Shown here piece after piece: positions 41,464 through 50,408 of a DNA stretch of 64,000 bases. The stretch spans positions 186,001 to 250,000 of the forward strand of contig NZ_CANLTC010000001.1 in NCBI RefSeq assembly GCF_947493865.1, read 5' to 3'. The notes under the pieces are model-generated. The model was given only the letters and a program-made list of their open reading frames with translations, did not search any database and was not told the DNA's origin. Position 1 is the stretch's first letter; each line of letters begins with the position of its first letter. Made by a program: the position numbers and the translations under genes. This DNA is from an uncultured Halomonas sp. (GTDB taxonomy: Bacteria > Pseudomonadota > Gammaproteobacteria > Pseudomonadales > Halomonadaceae).

Positions 41464-42456
41464 ATGGCCGAATTGAATGCCGCCGAGCGTGCGCTCTACC
41501 ACGCCTTCGTCGAGCAGGGACTCACCCGCTGGCTGGCCCTGTTGCCCAAGCAACTGGCCCGGGGTCTCGACCGCAAGCGCCATGGCGATCTGCCTGGCTG
41601 GGAAAAGGCGGTAGCCAAGCTGCCACCCTTGCCGGATGAGCGAATCGTGCATCTCGATCAGGCGCGTGTGAGCGTCGAGGTGGATTTGTCCGATGCGGAC
41701 CGGCGCCGCTGCAAGAATCTGCTGCGTAAGCTGATGCCCTGGCGCAAGGGGCCGTTTTCCCTGGGTGGCATCGAGATCGACACCGAATGGCGCTCGGACT
41801 GGAAATGGCAGCGGGTCGCGCCACATCTTTGTCCATTGAAAGGACGCAGGATTCTCGACGTGGGCGGCGGCAGCGGCTATCACGCCTGGCGCATGGCAGG
41901 AAAGGGCGCCGCCTTCGTGCTGGTGATCGATCCTTCACCGCGCTTTTATTATCAGTTTCAGGCGGTGCGCCATTTCATCGGCGATGCGGACGACAACCGC
42001 ACGCATTTCTTGCCAGTGGGCATCGAGGACGTGCCTGAAGAGCTCGAATTCTTCGATACGGTATTCTCCATGGGCATTCTCTACCATCGCCCGTCGCCCC
42101 TGGATCATCTGCTGCAGCTCAAGGATGCGCTGCGCCCCGGCGGCGAACTGGTACTGGAAACGCTGGTGGTGGAAGGTGACGCAAGCACCGTGTTCATGCC
42201 CGGCGAGCGCTACGCCGCCATGCCCAACGTCTACTTCCTGCCCTCCTCTGCCGCGCTTTGCCATTGGCTCACACGCTGCGGCTTCACGGATACTCGCGTG
42301 GTCGATGAAGCCGTGACCGACCTTGACGAGCAGCGCGCCACGGACTGGATGACCTTTCAGTCCTTGAAGGATTTTCTCGATCCCGAGGATCACTCGCGCA
42401 CACTCGAAGGCCACCCGGCGCCGCGCCGGGCGGTGATCGTGGCGCGCAAGCCGTGA
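41464..42456 (+). CDS. cmoB: tRNA U34 carboxymethyltransferase
   Basis: Transfers the carboxymethyl group of carboxy-SAM to 5-hydroxyuridine at tRNA position 34, giving cmo5U. The 330-residue protein has an N-terminal helical domain and a Rossmann domain with ILDVGGGSGYHAWRMAGKG and FDTVFSMGILYHRPSPLDHL. The hydroxylation that precedes it is done by TrhP or TrhO, and a TrhP gene lies at 60.3 kb in the same window. The gene is convergent with the AbrB-family permease gene. Confidence 0.97.
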   Translation: MAELNAAERALYHAFVEQGLTRWLALLPKQLARGLDRKRHGDLPGWEKAVAKLPPLPDERIVHLDQARVSVEVDLSDADRRRCKNLLRKLMPWRKGPFSLGGIEIDTEWRSDWKWQRVAPHLCPLKGRRILDVGGGSGYHAWRMAGKGAAFVLVIDPSPRFYYQFQAVRHFIGDADDNRTHFLPVGIEDVPEELEFFDTVFSMGILYHRPSPLDHLLQLKDALRPGGELVLETLVVEGDASTVFMPGERYAAMPNVYFLPSSAALCHWLTRCGFTDTRVVDEAVTDLDEQRATDWMTFQSLKDFLDPEDHSRTLEGHPAPRRAVIVARKP

Positions 42457-42489
42457 CGCGAATCAAAAGTAACGTCTTGGATTAAAGTC

Positions 42490-43563
42490 TCAGGGCATTG
42501 GCAAACGTCGAAACAGCTTCAGCAATACCGGCAACAGCAGGACCAGCAGCGTAAGACGCAGGAGATGGTGGGAGGTCACGAAAGCCGGATCGATATTCAG
42601 CGAGAGCGCCACCAGGCTCAGCTCGGGAGCGCCCCCGGGCATGTAGGCCAGCAGGGCTGCGGCTTGAGAATATCCGGTAAGCAGATGCCCGAGCCAGGCG
42701 GCGGCCAGGGCCATCACCAGCAGCGCCAATGCCTGCAAGACGGCCATCAGCAGATTATGGCCCATCGTGAGTAGCGAAACGCCGCCAAAGCGCGTTCCCA
42801 CGGATACACCAATGACGATCTGGGCCAGGGCCACGATCAGAGGCGGCATGGTCGCATCGGTAACACCCGTCGCATGCAGTGCGCCGGAGAGTATGACCGG
42901 TCCGAACAGCAAGGGGTTGGGTAAATGCAGCCGGCGCCCTAGCCACATCCCCAGCACGCCAGCGCCGATCAGCAGCATCGCATCGTCAAGGGCCGGCATG
43001 GATCGCCACCGGGTAAGGTTCAGGGTGCTGGTAGACCCGATATCGACATGGCCCATCATGTTCAACATCGGCGGAATGGCCACCAACAACACCAGGATGC
43101 GCACCGCATGGGTCACACCCACGGCACGCAGATCTGCTTGTGTTTCCGCTGCCATGAGGGTGATGGCCGAGACGCCGCCGGGCACACCGGCATACAGCGC
43201 CGTCTCCAGGGAATACCCGGCCACACGGCGGCCAAACCATACTGAAAGCGCCATCATCGACGCAGTCGCCAGCAGCATGATGGCAAAGCTTGCGCTCCAG
43301 CGAGCAATATCGCCGCTCATGTCCGGCGTGAACGCGGATCCCAGCATGACGCCGATGATCACCAGCACCGCCTTGCGCGATCCGCCAGGCGAGCGCAGCC
43401 GCGCCCCCGCAAGGCTGCACACCGTGGTCGCAATCAGCGCCCCTAGTAGCCAGGGCAGCGGCAGGTGAAGCCAATAGGCCAGCACCCCGCCCAAACCACC
43501 AATGATCAGGGTGGGCAGCAGTCGCCCTGTCGCGACCAGATAGGCGGCAATGCGATCGCTCAA
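42490..43563 (-). CDS. AbrB-family membrane transporter (TTG start)
   Basis: A 357-residue integral membrane protein with about ten helices in two similar halves, each holding a Gly/Pro-rich segment (LPLPWLLGALIATTVCSLAG, PNPLLFGPVILSGALHA). This internal duplication fits the AbrB duplication family, often mislabelled ammonia monooxygenase. The open frame continues upstream inside tctA, but the probable start is the TTG at 43563, which overlaps the tctA stop as TTGA behind an AAGG. It is therefore likely the last gene of the tctCBA operon. The substrate is unknown; an organic acid is plausible from context. Confidence 0.8.
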   Translation of the reverse strand: MSDRIAAYLVATGRLLPTLIIGGLGGVLAYWLHLPLPWLLGALIATTVCSLAGARLRSPGGSRKAVLVIIGVMLGSAFTPDMSGDIARWSASFAIMLLATASMMALSVWFGRRVAGYSLETALYAGVPGGVSAITLMAAETQADLRAVGVTHAVRILVLLVAIPPMLNMMGHVDIGSTSTLNLTRWRSMPALDDAMLLIGAGVLGMWLGRRLHLPNPLLFGPVILSGALHATGVTDATMPPLIVALAQIVIGVSVGTRFGGVSLLTMGHNLLMAVLQALALLVMALAAAWLGHLLTGYSQAAALLAYMPGGAPELSLVALSLNIDPAFVTSHHLLRLTLLVLLLPVLLKLFRRLPMP

Positions 43564-45065
43564 GCCTTGTCCGTCGCCTTGCCAGACAGCAACTTGGGCA
43601 ATAGCCAAGGCAGCGTCAACAGAAGCGCCGCGGCAATCCACAGGCCGAGTGAAATACCCGACTGCCACAGGATGCCAAGATCGCCGCCGCTGATCGACAA
43701 TGCCCGACGCAGATTGTCCTCCATCAGCCCGCCCAGCACATAGCCAAGGATCACCGGCGCCAGGGAGAAGCCCAGCTTGCGCAACAGATAGCCGACTATG
43801 CCGATGATCAGCATCAGGTAGATGGCGGTCAGATCGGAATGCAGCTGATAGACACCCACGAAGGCCAGAATGGCAATGCCCGGCACCAGCACCCAACGCG
43901 GAATGGTCAATACCCGGGCGAACACGCCGGCAAGGGGCAGGTTGAGCGCCAGCAACACGATATTGCCGATGTAGAGCGAGGCGATCAGGCCGCCGGCCAC
44001 CTCGGGGCGTTCGGTGAACATCATCGGCCCGGGGGTGATATTGTAGAGCATCAGGGCGCCCAGCAGCACCGCAGTGGTGCCGGAGCCGGGAATGCCGAGG
44101 GTCAGCATGGGCACGAAAGACCCCGCAGCAGCGGCATTGTTGGCCGCTTCAGGCGCCGCGAGCCCCCGCATGTCGCCGGTGCCGAAGGTATTGCCCTTGT
44201 CGCTCAGGCGCTTTTCCGTGGTGTAGGCGACAGCGCCCGCCACGGAGGCCCCGGTACCCGGCAGCACCCCCACGATGAAACCGATCAGCGCCGAGCGCAG
44301 CATGGCCCACTTGCAGAATAGAAGCTCCTTCACGCTGACCATCACCCGCCCAAGCGGCGGCATGCCTTCATCCGCATCGGATCGATTGGCATGCTCCAGC
44401 ATCAGCAGTATCTCGCTGATGGCGAACAGCCCGATGATCATCACCACGAAATCGATGCCATCGTAGAGCTCCGCCATGCCGAAGGTGTAACGCAGCACGC
44501 CGGTGCCGGAATCCACGCCGACCATGGCGACCATCACGCCCAGCACGGCGCCGATGGCGGTCTTGATCGGGTCCTTGCCCATCATCACCGACATGGAGGC
44601 GAAGGCGAACACCATGAGGGCAAAGAATTCCGCCGGGCCGAACATGACCGCCACTTCCGCCAGCAGCGGCGCGAACAGGGTCAAACCAAGGATGGCGATG
44701 GTGGCGCCGACGAAGGAGCTGACCGCGGACAGTCCCAGCGCAGGCCCGGCGAGACCTTTCTTGGCCAAGGGGTGGCCGTCGAGGGTGGTCATGACCGCGC
44801 CGGCATCACCTGGCACGTTGAGCAGGATGCTCGACATGCGCCCACCGTACTCCGCGCCGGTATAAACCCCCGCAAGCAGGATCAACGCCGACTCTGCGGG
44901 CAGGCCCAATGTGTAGGCCAGGGGCATGAGAATGGCGATGCCGTTGATCGGGCCGATGCCCGGCAAGGCGCCAAATAGCGTTCCCAGCAAGGCGCCGAGA
45001 AACGCCAGCCCCAGATTGAGCGGGCTCAGGGCGACACCGAAGCCTTGAATCAGAAAATCGAACAT
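43560..45065 (-). CDS. tctA: Tripartite tricarboxylate transporter, large permease
   Basis: TctA-type permease of 501 residues with about twelve helices. Family segments are GALPGIGPINGIAILMPLAY near the start and PGIGASVAG-like VLPGTGASVAGAVAYTTEKR in the middle, plus ALGIPGSGTTAVLLG-like LGIPGSGTTAVLLGAL. It works with TctB and the periplasmic TctC. It follows tctB by about 95 bp, a gap that contains a strong hairpin. Confidence 0.95.
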   Translation of the reverse strand: MFDFLIQGFGVALSPLNLGLAFLGALLGTLFGALPGIGPINGIAILMPLAYTLGLPAESALILLAGVYTGAEYGGRMSSILLNVPGDAGAVMTTLDGHPLAKKGLAGPALGLSAVSSFVGATIAILGLTLFAPLLAEVAVMFGPAEFFALMVFAFASMSVMMGKDPIKTAIGAVLGVMVAMVGVDSGTGVLRYTFGMAELYDGIDFVVMIIGLFAISEILLMLEHANRSDADEGMPPLGRVMVSVKELLFCKWAMLRSALIGFIVGVLPGTGASVAGAVAYTTEKRLSDKGNTFGTGDMRGLAAPEAANNAAAAGSFVPMLTLGIPGSGTTAVLLGALMLYNITPGPMMFTERPEVAGGLIASLYIGNIVLLALNLPLAGVFARVLTIPRWVLVPGIAILAFVGVYQLHSDLTAIYLMLIIGIVGYLLRKLGFSLAPVILGYVLGGLMEDNLRRALSISGGDLGILWQSGISLGLWIAAALLLTLPWLLPKLLSGKATDKA

Positions 45066-45107
45066 GCTGCAGCTCCTTACTTCAACAGGCGGCTGGAATA
45101 GGCTTTT

Positions 45108-45127
45108 GCCGAAGGCAAGCCTTCGGC
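45108..45127 (-). repeat. Intra-operon hairpin between tctB and tctA
   Basis: GCCGAAGG and CCTTCGGC form a perfect 8-bp stem around a 4-nt loop, with AGGC/GCCT extending it. In the sense strand it is followed by A rather than T, so it is not a terminator. It could stabilise or process the mRNA between the two cistrons. Confidence 0.5.
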
Positions 45128-45160
45128 GCCTATCATCACGAAGCGTTCGTTAATGAACTC

Positions 45161-45610
45161 TTAGCCCAGTTCAGGCATCCAGTAACCCCAGGGCAAGACG
45201 ATATCGAGCCCTTGGGTAAACAGCAGATAGCTCCCCGCCGTCATCAGCACGGCGGCAAGCAGTGCCTTGAGCCAAGGGGCGTCGAACAGCCGGGCCAGGG
45301 CCAGCACGGTGAAGCACGTCGTGATCAAGAACCCCAGTCGGGTAAACAGCAGCGCATAGATCAGCAATACCACGAGCACCGCCAGCAACTTGAGCGAAAG
45401 GGTCTTGTTCGGCCAGCTTCCGCTCGGTCCTGGACGCAGCACCAGCACCAGGGACAACGCGGCCAGCAGAATCGCCAGGCCCAGTGGAAACGCCTTGGGC
45501 CCGACGGGTTCATAGCTGAAGGGGATCTGCAACTTCAGGGCAAAGATGGCGGCAAATGCCGCCAGACCGATCAAGACGATTCCCAGGACACGGTCGGCGG
45601 CAAGCTTCAT
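45161..45610 (-). CDS. tctB: Tripartite tricarboxylate transporter, small permease
   Basis: TctB-type protein of 149 residues with four predicted membrane helices. The segment KLQIPFSYEPVGPKAFPLGLAILLA is characteristic. It forms the membrane complex with TctA. Its start overlaps the tctC stop by four bases (ATGA). Confidence 0.93.
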   Translation of the reverse strand: MKLAADRVLGIVLIGLAAFAAIFALKLQIPFSYEPVGPKAFPLGLAILLAALSLVLVLRPGPSGSWPNKTLSLKLLAVLVVLLIYALLFTRLGFLITTCFTVLALARLFDAPWLKALLAAVLMTAGSYLLFTQGLDIVLPWGYWMPELG

Positions 45611-46593
45611 TGAGTCAGACCCACTTCTTCGGCAAGCTGCTTGAACTGTGCAACCTGATCCTTGACGTAACCATCGAAGTCATCCCCGAAACGCGCCATG
45701 GGAAACAGCCCGCGCGCTTCACGCAGCTCGGCGAACTTCTCCTTCTCGGAAAGCGTCTTGAGCTTGTCTACCCAGGCCTGATAGGCCTCGTCGCTCACTT
45801 CCGGCCCCATGTAGTAACCACGCCAGATCGGCCACTGCACGTCATAGCCCTGCTCCGCGGCGGTGGGAATATCCGCATAAGGACCCTCCAGACGTTCTTC
45901 GGAGAGCGCTGCCAGCACCCGCACCTTGCCGCTTTCGAGCTGAGAGCTCAGCTCCGAAAGATCGCCGGTGAACACCTGGATGTGATTGCCAAGCAACGCG
46001 GCCAGGGACTCACCACCGCCTTCAAAGGCCACGTAGCGCAAGTCTCGGGGGGAGATATCCGCCGCCTTGGCGGTCAGGGCCGCCTTCATCCAGTCCTGAC
46101 TACCCACGGTGCCGCCAGCGCCGAAGACGATCTCGCCCGGATCGGTCTGCAGGTCAGTCATGAGTTCTTCGAGGTTCTGCCAGGGTGCATCCGCCTTGAC
46201 GACGATGGCGCCGTAGTCCGCGCCCAGGGCCCCCAACCAGCGCACTTCATCCGCGTCGTACTGGCCGAACTTGCCCAGGGCCAGATTGACCGCCGCGCCG
46301 GTGCTGGCGGCAACGATCAGATTAGGGTCATCTTTGCGCACGCCATTGACGTGATTGTAGGCCACGGCCCCGATACCGCCGGGCATGTAGCTGACCATCA
46401 TCGGCTTGTCGATCAGATCGGTTTCCTGCAGGCCGTTGGCGGCGAGACGGCAGGTGAGGTCGTAACCGCCTCCGGGTTTTGCCGGCGCGATACACTCCGT
46501 GGCGCCAGATTGCGCCTGAGCGGTACCTGCCAGCAACGTCCCTCCCAGAGCGAGTAACGCGGGCCAGTAACATAGAGCCTTGTTGAATTTCAT
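45607..46593 (-). CDS. tctC: Tripartite tricarboxylate transporter, substrate-binding protein
   Basis: Periplasmic TctC/Bug-family protein of 328 residues with a signal peptide cut near GTAQAQ. The ligand region CIAPAKPGGGYDLTCRLAANG is typical of tricarboxylate or other organic-acid binders in this family. It is the first gene of the leftward tctC-tctB-tctA-abrB operon. The divergent two-component system suggests that its expression is induced by the transported acid. Confidence 0.94.
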   Translation of the reverse strand: MKFNKALCYWPALLALGGTLLAGTAQAQSGATECIAPAKPGGGYDLTCRLAANGLQETDLIDKPMMVSYMPGGIGAVAYNHVNGVRKDDPNLIVAASTGAAVNLALGKFGQYDADEVRWLGALGADYGAIVVKADAPWQNLEELMTDLQTDPGEIVFGAGGTVGSQDWMKAALTAKAADISPRDLRYVAFEGGGESLAALLGNHIQVFTGDLSELSSQLESGKVRVLAALSEERLEGPYADIPTAAEQGYDVQWPIWRGYYMGPEVSDEAYQAWVDKLKTLSEKEKFAELREARGLFPMARFGDDFDGYVKDQVAQFKQLAEEVGLTQ

Positions 46594-46660
46594 GGCGAAC
46601 TCCTGTCTCTTTGTTGTGTAAAGTCATCGATACCCATGACAGCATCGATGCTATAAGTCG

Positions 46661-46682
46661 AACCTGTCATCAACCTGTCATC
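46661..46682 (+). promoter_or_regulatory. Direct-repeat operator candidate between tctC and tctD
   Basis: The 11-bp unit AACCTGTCATC occurs twice in tandem, with a related inverted ATGACAG about 25 bp to the left. The 11-bp period puts both half-sites on one helix face, as is usual for OmpR-family regulators. It sits midway in the 119-bp divergent region, 30 bp before the response-regulator start. Confidence 0.55.
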
Positions 46683-46712
46683 CTTGTGTTTTCTGTATGA
46701 GACTTTGGTTCA

Positions 46713-47381
46713 ATGCGCCTGCTCGTCGTCGAAGATGATCCCTTGATCGCCCACTCCCTGACCGCTGCTCTCGGTCCGCTGGGAAACAACGTCGAGACGT
46801 TTGCGCTCCTGTCTCAGGCCAGGGCGGCGCTTGCCCATAGCCATTTCGACCTGATCCTGCTGGACCTGGGCCTGCCGGACGGCAACGGTCTGACGTTGCT
46901 GGCGGAGCTGCGTGATCGCAATGACGCCACACCGGTGCTGATTCTCACGGCGCGAGACGGCATCGAGGAACGGGTCAAAGGGCTCGATCTGGGCGCGGAT
47001 GACTACCTTGCCAAACCCTTCTCCCTGGCGGAGCTTGAGGCCCGTACCCGCGCCCTGCTACGGCGCAGCCAGCAGCGCACGGACAACCGTCTGACATTCG
47101 GGCCAGTCTGCTTCGATCCTGCGACGGGCATTGCCACGCTGCATGGGCAAGCACTGGCTCTGCCACGCCGCGAACTGGGACTGCTGGAAAGTCTTCTGCT
47201 GCATGCCGGACGGATCGCGCCCCGGGAAGTGTTGGTCGATCGATTGTTCGGCTTCGGTGAGGTGGGCCCCAATGCCCTCGAGGTATATGTCAGCCGATTG
47301 AGAAAGCGCCTGACAGGCAGCGGACTGCGCATCCGGACATTGCGCGGGCTGGGCTATCGTCTCGAAGAAGAACCCGCGTGA
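46713..47381 (+). CDS. tctD: TctD-like OmpR-family response regulator
   Basis: A 222-residue response regulator with the receiver acidic pair VVEDD, phosphorylated Asp in LILLDLGLPDGNG and conserved Lys in DDYLAKPFSLAEL. The C-terminal winged helix ends VYVSRLRKRL...IRTLRGLGYRLEEE. It is divergent from the tricarboxylate transporter operon, as TctD is in enteric bacteria, and overlaps the kinase gene by four bases. Confidence 0.92.
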   Translation: MRLLVVEDDPLIAHSLTAALGPLGNNVETFALLSQARAALAHSHFDLILLDLGLPDGNGLTLLAELRDRNDATPVLILTARDGIEERVKGLDLGADDYLAKPFSLAELEARTRALLRRSQQRTDNRLTFGPVCFDPATGIATLHGQALALPRRELGLLESLLLHAGRIAPREVLVDRLFGFGEVGPNALEVYVSRLRKRLTGSGLRIRTLRGLGYRLEEEPA

Positions 47382-48775
47382 TAACGATCAATGGCACACT
47401 CAAGTTTCGTCTTGCCCTATGGCTGCTGATCGCCGTAGGTGGCCTGGGGATATTTCTGCTGATCGAGGCTTACACCAGCGCCCATCGGGCAGCGGATCGC
47501 GCGTTTGATAGCCAGCTCGAAGCCGCTGAGTTGACCATCGCGGACGCCATTCAGTGGCAGGACGGCCAGCCGGTCGTGGAAATACCCGCCGCCGCCTTTC
47601 AGATTTTGGCAACGAACCAGCAAGAGCGTGTCTTTTATGCGGTAATCGACGCCGCTGGCCAGGAAGTGACGGGCAATCTAAAAGGATTCGTGCAACCAGC
47701 CTGGCGTAAGGAAGCCAAGCAGAACCCGGTCTGGTTGACCATCCCCCAGGATGACGTCGCCATTCGCCTGCACGGGCGAGAACTCGACTCCGCTGGCTGG
47801 GAGTCTCAGGAGCCGGTTCAGATATGGGTCGGCCATACCCTGTCCGGGCGCCAGGCCCTTGCCAGCCAACTCTTCGAGCGCTCCCTGACTCGATTTCTCC
47901 TCATGGTGCTGTTGGCAAGCCTGCTGATGCTGCTGGCCATAAAATCCGCGCTCAGGCCGATACGCCGACTACGCCATCTATTGCGTCGCCGGGACGCGGA
48001 TGACATTCGCCCCTTGCATGCCCAGGTACCCGCGGAGCTATTTGATCTGGCGGAAACCCTCAACTCCCTGTTTGCCCGCCAACGCGAAAGTCGCGACGCT
48101 CTTCTGCGCTTGACCGCGGACGCCAGCCATCAGCTCAAGACGCCTCTGGCGGGCCTGCAAAGCACCAGCGAACTCGCGCTACAGAGCACCAATCCCCAAA
48201 CGTGGTATCAGGCACTGGAAACGGTGCACGAGAGTGCGGCGAGAACCAGTCGCCTGGCCAACCAATTGTTGAGCCTCGCCCGGCTCCGGCATGCCTCGGC
48301 ACAAACACTCGAAAGTCTTGATCTCGGGACTACCCTGCGTGATTGCGTCATGGAGTGGGCGGAGCGGGATATCGCCCAGCATCACGATCTGGGCCTGGCA
48401 CCGCTGCCATCGTCACCGGTCAGGATCAAGGCAGAGCCCTGGGCAATCAGGGAAATGATCGGAAATCTCATCGACAACGCCTTGCGCCATACGCCTCGAG
48501 GCAGCGAAATCACCCTGGGGCTTGAACGTGGCACCGACGAGGTGACGCTATTCATCGAGGATAACGGCCCAGGCGTAAGCGAGGCCATGCTCGACCGGCT
48601 GCACCATCCTTTCGAGCGCGCGGGCAGGCAGGATACCCTCGGTTCCGGGCTGGGGCTTGCCATCGTCGATTCCATCGCAAGACGCCATGAGGGGGTCTTG
48701 CGCGTGCAGCGATCAACGACGTCTGGACTACGCGTAAGCGTCCGCCTTTCTTTATCGGGCTTGAACGAGAAATGA
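47378..48775 (+). CDS. tctE: TctE-like sensor histidine kinase (GTG start)
   Basis: A 465-residue kinase that begins at a GTG overlapping the response-regulator stop as GTGA. It has a first membrane helix (about 10-30), a periplasmic domain of about 140 residues, a second helix (about 170-190), HAMP-like linker, HisKA with DASHQLKTPL and an HATPase domain with N (LIDNALRHTP), G1 (EDNGPGV) and G2 (GSGLGLAIV) boxes. The periplasmic part resembles that of TctE-type citrate sensors. Confidence 0.92.
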   Translation: MITINGTLKFRLALWLLIAVGGLGIFLLIEAYTSAHRAADRAFDSQLEAAELTIADAIQWQDGQPVVEIPAAAFQILATNQQERVFYAVIDAAGQEVTGNLKGFVQPAWRKEAKQNPVWLTIPQDDVAIRLHGRELDSAGWESQEPVQIWVGHTLSGRQALASQLFERSLTRFLLMVLLASLLMLLAIKSALRPIRRLRHLLRRRDADDIRPLHAQVPAELFDLAETLNSLFARQRESRDALLRLTADASHQLKTPLAGLQSTSELALQSTNPQTWYQALETVHESAARTSRLANQLLSLARLRHASAQTLESLDLGTTLRDCVMEWAERDIAQHHDLGLAPLPSSPVRIKAEPWAIREMIGNLIDNALRHTPRGSEITLGLERGTDEVTLFIEDNGPGVSEAMLDRLHHPFERAGRQDTLGSGLGLAIVDSIARRHEGVLRVQRSTTSGLRVSVRLSLSGLNEK

Positions 48776-48776
48776 C

Positions 48777-49808
48777 ATGATCCGCTTTCGACTGCACACG
48801 CTATTCCTGTTTTCGGGCCTGCTTCTCCCCTGCATTGCGCTAGCGCAAACGCCTCTGGTGATAGAAGCCGCTCTCGATCGTCAGGTCGTGGCGCCCTTGC
48901 TGGAAGCCTTTACCCGATCCCATCCGGAGATCGAACTGGATTACCGGGACCGCTCGACACTTGAAGTCGATCGACAGGCACAGCGAGCGCCGGCGCCGGA
49001 TGTCGTCATAAGCTCCGCCATGCCCTGGCAGATGGCTCGGGTCAACGATGGACTGGCCCAGCCCCTCGAAAGCAAGCAGGCGCGCGACTGGCCTGCCTGG
49101 GCCAAGTGGCGTGACGAAGTCTTCGGTTTCACCTTCGAGCCCATCGTCACCGTCTACCGGCTGGAGCTGGCCCGGCATATGCTGCCGCCCACTACCCACG
49201 CCGCGTTATACAGGCTACTGGTAACACAGAAGAAGCGGCTGCACGGTCGCATTACCACCTATTCCCCTACGCGCAGCGGTGTCGGCTACACCCTGTTTCA
49301 ACAGGATGCGCGCTACTCGCCGCGCTTTTGGGACCTGGTTGCCGCCATGGGCGCCACCGATGTCGCGCTTGAAAGCAATACACAGGATATGCTCGACGGA
49401 CTCAGCGACGGAAAATACTGGATAGGCTATAACCTGCTGGGCTCCTACGCCTTGCGCTGGGCGCAGACCCATCCCGAACTGATCGTTCAAGTGCCGAAGG
49501 ATTATGCCCTGGTCATGATGCGCATGGCGTTCATTCATCGCGACGCGCCTCACCCTGGGGCCGCCAAGACATTTCTCAATTTTCTTCTCGGGTCCGAGGG
49601 CCAACGCATTATTGCCGGTCGCACGCCGCTTTTCAGCATTCTTGCCGATGTGGTGGGGCCTTACACGGCGCAGCGCCTTCGGGATCAGGTGGGAGAACGG
49701 CTTTATCCGATACCTATCGATGCCTCGCTATTGGCGTTCGACGACGCTCAACGACGCGATGCTTTCTTGGCGCGCTGGAATCGTGAAATCAGGATTCTTG
49801 AACCATGA
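48777..49808 (+). CDS. Periplasmic binding protein cotranscribed with the TctDE-like system
   Basis: A 343-residue type-II periplasmic binding protein with a signal peptide ending CIALAQ. It resembles the ferric/polyamine extracellular-solute-binding family (FYIYAEP-type fold: VVAPLLEAFTRSHPEIELDYRDR, SPTRSGVGYTLFQQ). No permease or ATPase is next to it. The ATG sits one base after the kinase stop, so it belongs to the regulator operon. The likely role is a periplasmic co-sensor that presents a ligand to the kinase, but this is inference. It is convergent with the CAP-domain gene. Confidence 0.75.
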   Translation: MIRFRLHTLFLFSGLLLPCIALAQTPLVIEAALDRQVVAPLLEAFTRSHPEIELDYRDRSTLEVDRQAQRAPAPDVVISSAMPWQMARVNDGLAQPLESKQARDWPAWAKWRDEVFGFTFEPIVTVYRLELARHMLPPTTHAALYRLLVTQKKRLHGRITTYSPTRSGVGYTLFQQDARYSPRFWDLVAAMGATDVALESNTQDMLDGLSDGKYWIGYNLLGSYALRWAQTHPELIVQVPKDYALVMMRMAFIHRDAPHPGAAKTFLNFLLGSEGQRIIAGRTPLFSILADVVGPYTAQRLRDQVGERLYPIPIDASLLAFDDAQRRDAFLARWNREIRILEP

Positions 49809-49837
49809 CCAGACATGACTCGCCTGGCTCGAGATGC

Positions 49838-50392
49838 CTATCGTGGCCGACCGAGCACCTGGGTCCAGTAAGGCGAATATTTTGAATCCGGTACTTCGAC
49901 CCGGCTCATGCCCATTTCGGTAAATGTTTTATTCATGATGTTGGCGCAATGGTCCGCACTTCCGAGCCAGCTTTCGAGAACCGCGTCGCCGGACTGCTGG
50001 CCCGCCGCAATGTTTTCCCCAACCGCCCGCCAGGTATAGCCTTCGGCCGTCACACGCTGCCCCACCCGGTCGCCGTCCGGGCCCGTATGGCTGAAGAAGC
50101 TGTTTTCCGCCATGTCATGCGAGTGAGCGCTGGCCGCTGCTTCGAGCTTGCAGCTCCAGGACAGCGGCTTGACCGCCTCGAAGCGCTTGTCGCCGCAGTG
50201 TCGGGCCTGGCTGCGGGCATCGTTGACCCGCGCAAGCCATGTCGCTTGCATGTCGTCAGGCTGGCACTGCGCTGCCTCCTTGTTCTGATTCGTGGCAACC
50301 GGCACGGCTTCCTGCTCGGCACTGGCATGGCGCGTGACGAAACCGCTCAGTGACGCACCTATAACGAGACAACACAGGAAACGGCGGTTCAT
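49838..50392 (-). CDS. Secreted CAP-domain protein
   Basis: A 184-residue protein with a signal peptide (MNRRFLCCLVIGASLSGFV, cut near RHASA) and a CAP/SCP domain (about 55-180). It shows LEAAASAHSHDMAENSFFSHTGPDG, GENIAAGQQ and the final HCANIMNKTFTEMGM...YWTQVLG. The cavity histidines and glutamate of bacterial CAP proteins are present. The ATG at 50392 was chosen because it gives the signal peptide. The biological function of bacterial CAP proteins is mostly unknown. Confidence 0.88.
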   Translation of the reverse strand: MNRRFLCCLVIGASLSGFVTRHASAEQEAVPVATNQNKEAAQCQPDDMQATWLARVNDARSQARHCGDKRFEAVKPLSWSCKLEAAASAHSHDMAENSFFSHTGPDGDRVGQRVTAEGYTWRAVGENIAAGQQSGDAVLESWLGSADHCANIMNKTFTEMGMSRVEVPDSKYSPYWTQVLGRPR

Positions 50393-50408
50393 GACGCATG
50401 ATGCTATC

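Noticed and set aside
43564..43896. N-terminal extension of the AbrB-family permease
   Set aside because: It overlaps tctA in another frame and gives a non-membrane, Arg/Gly-rich sequence; the TTG at 43563 fits the family length.
45556..46557. Long plus-strand open frame (333 codons) opposite tctC
   Set aside because: It lies entirely antisense to tctC/tctB, which have clear homology and signal peptide; the composition is that of a reverse-frame artefact in GC-rich DNA.
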